This document shows positions 46,931 to 56,663 of a DNA stretch of 64,000 nt, piece by piece. Position 1 is the stretch's first letter; each line of letters starts with the position of its first letter. A program made the translations under genes and the position numbers. Source of the DNA: Monodelphis domestica (Eukaryota; Chordata; Mammalia; Didelphimorphia; Didelphidae); the NCBI RefSeq assembly GCF_027887165.1, contig NC_077228.1, positions 422,485,207 to 422,549,206 on the forward strand, read 5' to 3'. The notes under the pieces were generated by a model. The model was not told the DNA's origin. It made no database searches and saw only the letters and a program-made list of their open reading frames with translations.

Positions 46931-47509
46931 GCTATTAAAAATAGCTCTTTTATAAAAGGAATTGCTTCAGTCTGGGACCAGCAGTAGCTCTAGGGGAAAC
47001 AACACCCTCTGCTCCCTCCCTTTCTTTGCTGTTTTGGAGTCATCAGTCCATACTTTTTCTAGTTTGTATTGCTTCTCAGGCCTCTCAACTCACAGAGAAA
47101 ATTCCCAGCCCCTGGCATTAAGCTCTTCAGAACAAAGAATGGGGACTTAGCTAAGTATCTACTGCCTTTGGGCTCAAATCTATTTTCTGAGTGGTTTTTA
47201 GCTGCATAAGAGATCTCTATAAACTTCCTGATTTTGATCTCTGGAAGTTCTGGTGTTCCAAGTTCCCCAGTTTTTCTTCTCTAAGTCACTTTGTTCTATG
47301 AAGTAGAAGAGATCAAGAAAAAAGGTACAAAAGACCTAGGGGGTCAGGTCCTTGACTCTTCTATCTGCCCAGCCACATTCCTGGCTTTTCTTATGTAGAT
47401 AAAGCCAGTGAAACCTGAAAAGGCTCTGAGCTCATCCTTACATTTGCATTAGAAAGATTAGAAGTGGAAGGAAGGATTTGGGGAGAAAGAGTAAAAATCC
47501 AAAGAACTG
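46931..47509. other. Unassigned stretch
   Basis: No gene or clear repeat recognised. Confidence 0.5.
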
Positions 47510-47690
47510 TTAGGAAGCTATATTGAAATAGTCTAGACTAGAGAATGAGGACCCTGTACTAGGTTAGGAATAGAGAGGAGAGGGCAAATTCTAGAGATGT
47601 GGAAATGCAATCCACAGGATTAGATATGAGAGGTAAATACAGGAAACAGTCTCAGATAACACCAAAATTATCAAGTTACCTCTCCCTTAA
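47510..47690 (-). mobile_element. L2 fragment, antisense
   Basis: 'gaaatagtctagactagaga' and 'gagaggagagggcaaattct' fit an internal antisense L2 stretch (the 'caatagtccaggcgtgaggt' region of the family). Diverged. Confidence 0.55.
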
Positions 47691-47845
47691 AAGGTATGGA
47701 CATTTTAATCAGTTTTATTATTATATTATATATGATATTATAATATCAGTATTATTCTCAATGACTTCCCCCCCTCCCCCCAAGTTGACTGGGTCAATTC
47801 ACAGCTCTCCCTACACTGATGGTCTCCAAACTTTTTGGATTATGT

Positions 47846-48105
47846 GTTGTTATTGTTCAGTGGTTTTTAGTCCTGTCTGGCTCTTCAAGACCCTCATCTG
47901 GGGTTTTCTTGTCAAAGAGACTATAATGATTTGACATTTCCTTCTCCATCTCAATTTAGACATGAGGAAACTGAGGCAAACAAGGTTAAATGATTTGCTT
48001 AGGGTCACACAGTAGTGTCTGAGGTCTAATTTCTACTCAGAAAGATGAGTCTTCCTGGCTCCAGACCTGGCACTCTATCAGTTACTCTACCTAGCTGCTC
48101 ACTTT
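47846..48105 (-). mobile_element. MAR1-type SINE, antisense
   Basis: 'ttgttattgttcagtggttt', 'ggggttttcttgtcaaagag', 'catgaggaaactgaggcaaa' and 'cactctatcagttactctac', complete antisense order. Confidence 0.92.
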
Positions 48106-48299
48106 GATTCTGTCCCCCATCAGTAATTTTTTTTCCTGTGTGCCTGCTGTGATAGGTAGGAAGAGGCAGGGATGGTAAGATGCTCCATTCCCAAATTTTA
48201 GACATTTTTACTGTCTCTTGCCTATTTCCTCCTCATCTGTGATCTGATGAAGTAGTATTCTTCAGGAGTTTAGCACAGTACTTGGCACATAGTAGGACC

Positions 48300-48540
48300 C
48301 ATATCAATACTTATTCCCTTCCTCTCTGTCCCCTGCCTTCCCTGGCTTCCTTCAAGCACTGGTTAGACTTTGATCTTCTATAAGAAGCCTTTTCTGATCT
48401 GCTTTAATGCTAATGATTTCCCCCTGTTGATTATCTCCAATTTATCCTGCATATAACTTGTTTGTGCATAGTTGCTTTCATGTTGTCTCCCCCACTGGGA
48501 GCTTTATAAATGCCTATTGACTGGTTAACTGGTACCTGAC
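48300..48540 (+). mobile_element. L2 LINE 3' end, sense
   Basis: 'cttctataagaagccttttc', 'gattatctccaatttatcct', 'cttgtttgtgcatagttgct' and 'tgtctcccccactgggagct', sense L2 3' UTR. Confidence 0.85.
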
Positions 48541-48804
48541 TAGCTGCTGTTGTGGCTGCTGGGAAGAGGTTAGGTTATAATCACCCTATAGCAAATCAAA
48601 TGAGGTCTGGAACAGTCACTATGCCAAATCAAATTAAAAGCTGATAAGGGTAAACTAGAGAGATTTTTGAGTATAGGTAAAGGCAGACCTAGCAGAAGTT
48701 TAAAGATGATAACTCTCAACTGCATGAAATCAGCTGGATTTCAGCAATTTCTTTGTGGGAAGTTCTGGAGAGAACTTTCTTCTCAGCAGCTCTGGCAAGA
48801 AATT

Positions 48805-49035
48805 TTTTGATCTTCAGTTGCTTTTCACTCTTGTAGGATCTTGGGATTTTTTTGGCAAAGATATTGGAGTAGTTTGCTATTTCCTACTCCAGCTCATTTT
48901 ACAGATGAAGAAACTGAGACAAAAAGGGTTAAGAGACTTGCCCAGGGTCATACAACTAGTACGTGTCTGAGGCCAGGTGTCTTTCTGACTTCAGGCCTGG
49001 CACTCTATCCACTGCACCACCTAACTGCCTCTAAT
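48805..49035 (-). mobile_element. MAR1-type SINE, antisense
   Basis: 'tttttttggcaaagatattg', 'tttacagatgaagaaactga', 'acttgcccagggtcatacaa' and 'tctatccactgcaccaccta', antisense order. Confidence 0.92.
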
Positions 49036-49264
49036 AGAGAGAAATAGTGAAACTAAAAACAGAGCTTTTGTTACTCAGGGATAGAGATTCAAAGGTCAGG
49101 AGTTGTGGAAGGCTGGTAGGACAAGGAATTGATGTCTTCTCCCCCACACTGCTAAATTTTACAAATAAATTCTACTCTCTTTAATCTCTAGTAATGTCTC
49201 CTGCATCTTTATTGACAATACTTTCAAAGGTTACCATAAATAACCTCTTAGACAGTAAAGAGGG

Positions 49265-49710
49265 AAGCTAGTTGGCATAGAGGATAGAACACTAAACTTG
49301 GGAGTCAGGAAGGCCTGTGTTCAAATCCAATCTCTGACACTTATTAGCTGTATGACTCTGGGTAAGTCACTTAACCCTTTTGGCCTCAGTTTTCTTTTTT
49401 TTTTTAAACCCTTACCCATTGGCTCCAAGGCAGAAGAGTGGTAAGGGCTAGGCAATGGGGGTTAAGTGACTTGCCCAGGGTCACACAGCTGGGAAGTGTC
49501 TGAGGCCAGGTTTGAACCTAGGACCTCCCGTCTCTAGGCCTGGCTTTCAATCCACTGAGCCACCCAGCTGCCCCCTGGCCTCAGTTTTCTTATCTGTAAA
49601 ATAAGCTGGTGCCACTCCATAAGCAAAAATAAACCAACCACTCCAGTGTCTTTGCCAAGAAAACCCCAATGGATTTATAAAGTGTCAGACATGGCTGAAC
49701 AGAAAAAAGT
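49265..49710 (+). mobile_element. MAR1-type SINE, sense, split by a WSINE1-like SINE
   Basis: The left half (49265-49396) holds head and core, ending 'tggcctcagttttctt'. The right half (49576-49710) repeats that word and continues to 'tctttgccaagaaaacccca' and 'agacatggctgaacag'. The gap is exactly the nested SINE. Confidence 0.95.
49397..49575 (-). mobile_element. WSINE1-like SINE nested in MAR1, 16-bp target duplication
   Basis: Antisense copy from a T-run plus 'aacccttacccattggctcc' to 'gccacccagctgcccc'. TGGCCTCAGTTTTCTT is duplicated (49381-49396 and 49576-49591), showing that the WSINE1-like insertion is younger than this MAR1 copy. Confidence 0.97.
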
Positions 49711-50439
49711 GACAAGGGTCACATAGAAAGTAAATTTCTGATATGGAATTTGAACTTGCATCTTAAATCCAATTATATTACTTAGCAAGCTATTCATTCT
49801 ATATCGTCATTATTTATTCTTTAAACATCTCTATCTGATAAAAAAACAGCAATTTAACTTGAAGTTTCCTTTGATCCTATCCCTTTCCCAATCTTTTACT
49901 ACTTCAAGAAAGTCTTATTCGATGTCATATATTGGTATATGTGTGAGTATAGTTTTTAAAATGCCAATAAATTGGAAGTTCTAGTTTTGGAATATTCCTC
50001 CAAGACTAGCTTTCGTAAAATTGGAGAGGTTCATGGGAGTTAGTTGGGTTGGAAATGGAGACAGGAAACCAAATGATGGATTTCTTTTGGTTCCAGAAAC
50101 TTATTAAGACTAAGGTACAAAGGCATGCAATCCTTATTGTTGTTTGGATCCCTTAATAAGGTTTTTATAATAGTGAAATATTATTATCCTTTTTTATTCT
50201 TGTAATTTAAAAATAAATTTTATTCATGCTTTTATTTTTCGTCATCAAAATTTCTCTCAATATCTTTCTGAAATTCTTAAATGAGTTGTGGTGAAGAGCA
50301 AAATGCAAAAGAATTCCAAAGAGCAATCTGAGAGTTAAAGAAATCAGATTCAGAGAAATGGATCACTTTTAGCTCTAGCTCTATGATCTCATGAAATATA
50401 TAACACATAAATTATCTTCAAATCCTTTTTGACCAATAA
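49711..50439. other. Unassigned AT-rich stretch
   Basis: No gene or clear repeat recognised. Confidence 0.5.
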
Positions 50440-50688
50440 TAGCAAATAGCTAACATTTATGTTTCGATTACTATGTGCCAGGTACTGTAATAAGCCTTTT
50501 GAAATTATTTTCTCATTTGATCCTTACAGTAACCTGGATGGGGGTTGGGGAGAGATAGGTGCCATTATCTCCATTTTACCCTTGAGGAAACTGAGGCAAA
50601 CAGAGGTTAAGTGACTTGCCCAGGATCACATAATTAGTAACTGGATTTGAATTCGTCTTCCTTACCATGGCCAGGGCTCTAATAGTTT
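50440..50688 (-). mobile_element. MIR/THER1-type SINE, antisense, last repeat before the UTRN promoter
   Basis: 'ctatgtgccaggtactgtaa', 'ttatctccattttacccttg', 'gaggaaactgaggcaaacag' and 'gacttgcccaggatcacata', antisense MIR order. It is relatively well preserved, and the promoter-proximal sequence starts some 400 bp downstream. Confidence 0.88.
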
Positions 50689-51099
50689 CTTTATTTATAA
50701 ATTTTAAAGTATATTCTAAGCACTTTGAGACCACATAAGGGACAAAGCATTTACCCGTGCGCAGTTATGAATAGAGAAAATAATTTAATTGTGATGAATA
50801 TATGAAATATATTATAGTGTTATCTTTGTGTGTAGGGGGAAATTTTTGTTGCAACCTTTGAAAAGTGGAGTGAAGCTAACTTGGGGGGCAAAACCGGAGC
50901 GATTTCTTTAATCTTTAAAGAAAGAGGGAAAATTACTAGAAACTAGAGGCCAAATTGGTGGAGAGGCATGTCTCATAGTTGAAAATAATTTGAATAAATG
51001 GGATCTTGTTTCTATGAGATATACTTTCTTTTCCTCGCACACACGCCCAGATCCAAGCATCAAAAGGTTAATTCCTCCGAAGTGTGTAGAGAGCTTCTT

Positions 51100-51620
51100 C
51101 CTAACCTCTCTAGCCAGAGTTGGGGCACCCGAAGCACGTCGGCAAGCGCTGGGCTGTCCAGGAGGGCGCAGGGGAGGGGAGCTCCCGGGTTCCAGCTGGG
51201 ATGATTGACTGAGCGCGCGGTCAGGTGACTCAGTCGCGCCACGTTCCCGGCGCTGGAGCCCAGCAGCCGCAGGCGGCCGTGGCTGCAGCGGTGTCTTAAG
51301 CCGGGAACCTCGGAGCGGCTGGGGCTGAGCTCGGCGAACAAAGTTCAGGGGCGGCCGGAGGATCTGGAGCAAAGCAGGAGGGCTGGCATTTGCGCTGATC
51401 AGCGGATTGGACACTGCTGCCCCTTATTCCTTACTCTTCTACGCACACCGTCTGGAGTGGCTGCCCAGACTGCAGCCTCAGCTTCCCAGCGGGGGCAGTG
51501 GGACTACTCCTCCTGCTGCCTCGCCCCTTCCAGTCCCCTCCAACAAAGGGGGAAGCCTAGGGGAGAGGAGGAAAAGCAGGAGGAGCCGGGAAGAACTGGG
51601 GCGGCTTTTGTACACAAAGT
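51100..51620 (+). promoter_or_regulatory. UTRN: CpG-rich promoter region of UTRN (utrophin promoter A)
   Basis: GC and CpG content rises sharply here against an AT-rich background; the densest part is about 51125-51400 ('gagcgcgcgg', 'agccgcaggcggccgtggct', 'ggggcggccgg'). There is no obvious TATA box, as expected for a CpG-island promoter. Visible elements are an E-box CAGCTG (51193-51198) and an E-box CAGGTG (51222-51227) overlapping an AP-1-like TGACTCA (51226-51232). In known mammals promoter A drives utrophin-A, enriched at the neuromuscular junction and in many tissues. The assignment follows from position 5' of the recognised utrophin-A start exon. The transcription start is not determinable by eye. 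Confidence 0.8.
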
Positions 51621-52083
51621 TCTGGAGTCCGCCTTTCCTAGGAGGAAGGGGGCAGTTGCAGCCTCTGGAGAAGCTTCATTCCACCGAAAAGGAGGAGCAA
51701 CTAGCAAGCAATCGGCAGCCTATTGGGGGAATTACAAGGAGAGCCCCCCCACTTTTTTTTTTTTGGTCCTTTCTGCAGAAGGAAAACACTTTAGTATTTG
51801 GCAAACTTGGTGCTTGAGCGCCTGTTCCAGGTTTGCTTTTGTATTTTTTAGAAAAAATGTTTTTGGCGGAACTAGAGAGCAGGAAGATTGCATAAGTCCG
51901 GGGCGGCATTCAGTTGGTTGTCAAAATTTTTTTTTTCGTCTGAGGGCTTATTGATTTGGTTTCATAATCTCATAAAAAGGAAGGGAAAAAAAGGAAATAA
52001 ATCCTGCATAAATCCAGCAAAAACTTGGAATTGAGCTGGGACCTGGTCGGGGAGAGAAGTGGGCCGGAGGGTCACGGGAACAG
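51240..52083 (+). other. UTRN: UTRN untranslated first exon (exon 1A), start approximate
   Basis: The 3' edge is inferred from a strong donor, CAG|GTAAGC, after 52083. It is the best donor downstream of the CpG core and upstream of exon 2. The 5' edge is a guess within the CpG island. The exon would be noncoding: between 51204 and 52083 I find a single ATG (51857), opening a 12-codon frame. The other open frames across this region start at non-ATG codons and are not supported as proteins. A long noncoding, GC-rich then T/A-rich leader matches the known utrophin-A transcript, whose 5' UTR is long and has reported translational control. RNA data would be needed to fix the ends, and a more upstream donor cannot be excluded. 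Confidence 0.6.
51857..51895 (+). other. Upstream ORF 1 in UTRN leader (12 codons)
   Basis: ATG at 51857 to TAA at 51893-51895, encoding MFLAELESRKIA. It has A at -3 but T at +4. It is the only ATG in the proposed first exon downstream of 51204. If the leader is as drawn, it is read before the main start and could reduce or regulate utrophin translation. Confidence 0.6.
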
Positions 52084-53196
52084 GTAAGCAGATGCATTAT
52101 TGATGGCCCCGGGACAGTAATGTGACTACCGCACGGGAGCAGGGAAAGAAGGGGGGGTGGGTGAGGGGATTAGGTACAAGTCTGAGCTCTTCGGCTGCCA
52201 GGCTAGGCTTTTCCGCTCACGATTGCCCTCCTGGGTTACCCAGTCTGGATGCCAACTTTTATGCACACTTTCCTAAGAAGTTGAGACTGCTTGACTGGCG
52301 GGAGAGAAGACCAGAGGTGGGAAGCTAAAGAAGGGACCCTTAAAATCCCTCCTTGCTAATGGGACCACTTCTGTGTTTTCTCTTCCATCCCATTCTTTTT
52401 TGCACTTTCAGCCAGACAATGTGAGTCAGCGCCCAAGGATCCCTAAGGTGCCTTGGAGCTGGATTAGTTTTCTGTTCTCTGGGTGGAGGGTGGGGAGATT
52501 TCGGGTGTGGGAAGAGACCACCTCTACCAGCTGCTGGCTGGTTTTGACCTGCAGGTGCGTAGTACTACCCCAGAGCCCCGGAAGGGCTGGGGCTTGGGAG
52601 GACCAGAGAGTGAGAGAGTGAGGGAGCGGTGAGTGAGAGGGAGGGAGTTGTGGTTGCCCAGCCAGAAAGAAAAGGAGGAGAAGGAGGGCGTTTCAGCCCG
52701 GTGGCTTGGGAGAAAGCGTGCTTGACTTCAGAGCTGTAACAGATCTAGAGGGTGGGGCATTGGAGAGTGTTATTATTTTGGCCAGGAGCCACTTCTATCT
52801 CCTTTGCTAGGTGATTGGGGTTGGGTTGGCCCTTTACGTGCGTGAGGAATTCCGGATTTGTGCGCTAATGACATTCTGGTGTAAGTATCACCATCCTTTG
52901 GAACTTGGGTTACTGACATTGTTATGGCTTACTTTGGTGGGAGTGTGTATGTATGTACTTGTATGTGTGTATACAAACCCCCGGCAGCGTGTGCGTGTTT
53001 GTGTGTGAACAACCCTCTGGCAGTGTGCCACTTTCTCAGAGCTTAGCCGGGTCCTTGCACATAGTGGACGCATAATACATGCTTGTTCACTAATAGAATG
53101 ATATCCCGTTTTGCAGAGCCTTTTTAGAAGTGACTATTCCAGCAGCTTTCCAAACCTGAACTGTACTTTAAACATACAGCGCAAAGGCTATTCCTT

Positions 53197-53215
53197 CCCC
53201 CCCCCCCCCCCCCCC
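53197..53215 (+). repeat. Poly(C) run of 19
   Basis: Nineteen consecutive C on the + strand in intron 1, about 1.1 kb after the proposed first exon. The complementary G-run could form a quadruplex. Homopolymers of this length are also prone to length errors. Confidence 0.97.
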
Positions 53216-54264
53216 AGTAACTTCATATCTTTTCCTCCAAAGAGGATTCTTTTTTAACACCCTGCAGGTGGATGTCGGAGATGGAATCCTCGAGTTTTAT
53301 TTATTTTGGAGACTCTGAAGCTCATCTTCTTGGGTAAAAGTGGGGAGGAAGGAAGAAAGAGGAGTACCAAATAATAACAGGCTTTCCAAGGTTCATCTGT
53401 AAAAAATGGGGCTAGGTTGCTCAGGGGTCTAAAAGAAGAGCTTGGAGTTTCACGGATTCCTGGAAGCTCCCCCGAATTCGCCGTTTCTTCCCCCTGTCTC
53501 CCGGGGCTGCCGGACTACCTTTGGGCGCAATTCCTTTGTAATTTGCACACGCCAGAGGAAGTTCGCCTGGCCCCTCCCAGTTGGTTTCTGTTTGGTGGGC
53601 GCGGAAAGGTTGGAGGCGAGACTTTGGGGACTTAGGCTGGGCTAGAGGCTTAAGTTAGAGCTTGGCTAACTATTTGTGCTGAGGATTCCGAGTACCCGGC
53701 TAGCTAGAGATGAAGTTGAAGTGGAGACCTTTCCCCCACTCCCTACCTCCTTCCATTTAGGAGTGTTTTATGTGGCTGATGAGACAGAGCTTTAATTGTC
53801 CCGGAGTGTTTACATAAAAGTTATTGCCCGAGTTGTTAGAGCAATAATTACTAGTATAAACTTTCCCCAGAGGCTGCCCTGTGTGCATATACTTACTTCT
53901 CTTCGATCTGTGTGGACATTTAGGAGTTTCCTAAACTTTTTAATTTTTTAAGTTACATTACTATTTGAAGTACGATCCTCTCCACTTCATCTTTCAATTT
54001 CAATTTCTCTAATAATTTAAAAATAGTGATTTCTATTGGAAATGAATACTTGATTGACTTTTCCTTTAGGCCTACTGTGTATTCACATTTGTTTACACCA
54101 CTTTGTGTATTCTTAGATAACTACAATTTATTCCTAATTGAATTTCATATGAAGTTTTCCCACCCACACTCCACCCCGGGCATTTTTTGCTTCCCTCTCT
54201 TTTCTCTTATTATTCGACAGGTCACACCGACAAATTCATAGAAATTAGAACTGGCATTTGGAGG

Positions 54265-54610
54265 TAGTATGACTGTACCTAGAGTGACGGATTTGCAGAT
54301 GGAAAGACCTGGGTTTAAATCCCCCTTTTGACTCTAGGTTTGTGAACATGGATGGAAAAGCCTTTTAACCTCTAAGTTTCAGGTTACTTTTTTGTACAAT
54401 GAGAGGGTTATACTAGATGACCTCAAGTTCCTTCCAGCTCTAAATAGCTCTAAATTTAGGATCTCCTTGATCTGTGAGATAATCTAATGCAACCTCATCA
54501 TTTTACTATTGAGGAAACAAGGCTTTTTGGACTTGCCTAAGGTAAGATTTAAAAAGTAGCAGTTAGTATTCAGACTGGCGATCTCTTGATTCCAAATGTC
54601 AGTATATGGA
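54265..54610. mobile_element. MIR (+) followed by MIR (-)
   Basis: Sense MIR at about 54265-54465 ('ggaaagacctgggtttaaat', 'gatgacctcaagttccttcc'). Antisense MIR piece at about 54480-54610 ('catcattttactattgagga'). Both old, in UTRN intron 1. Confidence 0.72.
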
Positions 54611-54779
54611 AGAAAAGAAATAAAGAGCTTATTGAGTAGATTCATAATAAGGAAGACTAGAAACTTTTGCTAGACTAAATCTGAAGAACAAAAATATCAG
54701 AGAACAGAATTTTGGTAGTATTTAATAACCCCTGCAAGGTTGAGTGGTGGTGCTTTGTCATTATCCATTCCATGTAGAG

Positions 54780-55080
54780 GCAGAGTGGCAGGTATGGAAA
54801 TGTAAAACTGGACTTCCAATCAGGAGATCTGGATGGGAATCCCAGGTGTTAACCCTTCTGAGCTTTGTGATTGTTGTGGGGGGAAAGCATCTCAGAGCCT
54901 TAGTTTTCTCATCTAGAAAACTGTTAATAGTAGTTAAAAATATTTAGTAATAGTCATAAAACTGCCAATAATACTTAGTTAATAATATTTAGTAATACTT
55001 AATATTGCTTATCTCATAGTGTTGTGAGGAAAGCATTTTGGAAGCCTTAAAGTCACATATTGTATAATAGACAGGTATAC
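54780..55080 (+). mobile_element. MIR-type SINE, sense
   Basis: 'cagagccttagttttctcat' and 'tctcatagtgttgtgaggaa', separated by an AT-rich expanded middle ('aatatttagtaatacttaat'). Confidence 0.65.
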
Positions 55081-55204
55081 ATGTGTGTGTAAAGCTGCAA
55101 CATCTCAATCTATAGCCCTATTACTAAAGAATCATATTCTTTACCTTCTCTCTCCAAAATGAACACACTTCTCTAGCCACTACTTCCTTTACATTAGAAT
55201 GTAA

Positions 55205-55302
55205 ATTTTTTGAGGGCAGGAATTATTTTGCTTACTTGCATTTGCATTCTTCGTTGTATCTTTGATCTAGACATGACTGTGCTTTAATAAGTGCTTCTTC
55301 AC
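55205..55302 (+). mobile_element. L2 3' tail, sense
   Basis: 'tttgagggcaggaattattt' and 'gctttaataagtgcttcttc', the L2 3' end. The following SINE inserted in it. Confidence 0.75.
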
Positions 55303-55447
55303 TAGGTTCAGATCTGGCTCCAGATACTTCCTAGCTGTGTGACCCTGGGCAAGTCACTTAACCACTGTTGCCTAGCCCTTTCCATTCTTCTGCCTTGGAC
55401 ACAATACATAGGAATATAAGGCAGAAGGTAAGGGTTTTAAAAAAAAG
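55303..55447 (+). mobile_element. WSINE1-like SINE, 5'-truncated
   Basis: Begins at 'ggttcagatctggctccaga' and runs to 'ggcagaaggtaagggtttta'. An imperfect direct repeat (aagtgcttcttcacta before, aagtgctttttcatta after) indicates target duplication in the L2 tail. Confidence 0.9.
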
Positions 55448-56335
55448 TGCTTTTTCATTAATTTTGTCTCATACAAAGCATAATATCCCTTTGAGAATAT
55501 CTTGGTGGAGGCCACTGTGCCTCTTCTCAATGAGATAGATCTAAGAATTTCTGTTAAGCAGAATTGTATTGTACAGGAAAAAAAAAGATCTCTGTGTAAC
55601 AAAGTCACACTTAAACATATAACAAACATTTTGAGATCACTCATTTGTAGAAAAAAATAACGTTTTTATAAACGTGCAAAATGTTAAACATAAGTTACTA
55701 TATTAAAGATAGTTACAAAGTTGATAATATAGGGAACTCAAAATAACAGTAGCATCACTTTTATCTCTCCTGTCTTCTGGACCAGATATTAATGCTAAAA
55801 GCTTGTCTCAAACTACTTTATATCCAAAGAATTTCAAAAACCATTTCTTGTAATTTCTCATCATTGGAATTTATAATTCTTTTTCTAGGCATCTTTCCGT
55901 AGTGACATATGTCCAGTTAGCACAGTATCCCAAGATAGTAGGAGATAAGCAAAGGGCTGAAATGTCTAGTCTTTATTGAGTAGTGGTGAATAATCTTAAT
56001 GTCAAATGGATTCTCATCTAAAGTCTAGCAAACATTAAAAAGAGCAAATCACATGTGAATTGACAATTATATTTTCAAACTAATGGTTAGTTAATAGATC
56101 TGAAAGCTGCTGTCTTGCTTCAGGGGATTGCTGAACTTAGGAAAAATCCTGATGCTCTTTGGGTGCTGGGATGACTGGCCCCAGGCCCAAGGTAATACAT
56201 TAGGGCAAGCTAGGCAATGCAGTTATTGACAAGTGGTAGATGTAGAGGCTAGTGGATGAAAGATAAAACCCTGAATTCCACAGATTCTGGAGATGCTTTT
56301 CTTAAGAGTGAATTTGAGACAATTAATGACTTTCT

Positions 56336-56392
56336 TAAGGTGCTTAGCACAGTGTGTCTGGCATGTAATAAGCACTTAATAAATGTTTTCAG
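56336..56392 (+). mobile_element. L2/MIR 3' tail fragment
   Basis: 'aaggtgcttagcacagtgtg' and 'aataagcacttaataaatgt', the shared tail, about 180 bp upstream of UTRN exon 2. Confidence 0.75.
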
Positions 56393-56580
56393 ACTGAGTT
56401 CTGTTAACTGAACAGAACTTGTATGCTCCTGAAATAAGGTTGTATGTCTGGGAATGTGATGATTTTGTCTGTACGTATATCTGAATGCATGTATGTGTAT
56501 GTATATATGTGCATATTTTTGTATTCAAATATACATAGTTTATACAATTCAGTACTTTTCTCATTTTTTTTCAGATATTG

Positions 56581-56619
56581 ATGCCAAATCAGACTCGTGA
56601 AGAAAGACACAGTCCTTAA
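56581..56619 (+). other. Upstream ORF 2 in UTRN leader (12 codons)
   Basis: ATG at 56581 to TAA at 56617-56619, encoding MPNQTREERHSP. The start context is weak (T at -3, C at +4). It begins six bases into exon 2 and ends 44 bases before the main ATG, compatible with re-initiation. Confidence 0.7.
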
Positions 56620-56663
56620 GAGTATTTTGCAAAGTTTTTAGACTGAGTTGAGTCTCTGCAAAG

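Larger units (their letters stand above)
52084..56574 (+). other. UTRN: UTRN intron 1
   Basis: Bounded by GTAAGC at 52084 and a pyrimidine tract plus 'tcag' at 56571-56574. The first 1.5 kb stays GC-richer and contains a TTCCGG (N-box/ETS-type word) at 52850-52855 and a 19-base C-run at 53197-53215. No protein-coding exon is recognised. Further in are MIR, L2 and WSINE1-like repeats, listed separately. Confidence 0.75.

Noticed and set aside
50908-51414. 168-residue minus-strand Pro/Arg/Ser-rich frame across the promoter
   Set aside because: GC-rich composition makes long stop-free frames likely, and no motif is seen. A divergent transcript is possible but unsupported.
51407-51954. Open frames of 136 and 165 codons over the UTRN CpG region
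   Set aside because: They begin at TTG and GTG rather than ATG, lie in a GC-rich leader where stops are rare, and match no protein I know.
52811-53008. 65-residue frame with hydrophobic residues in UTRN intron 1
   Set aside because: It crosses a GT-rich low-complexity stretch and has no exon signals or homology.
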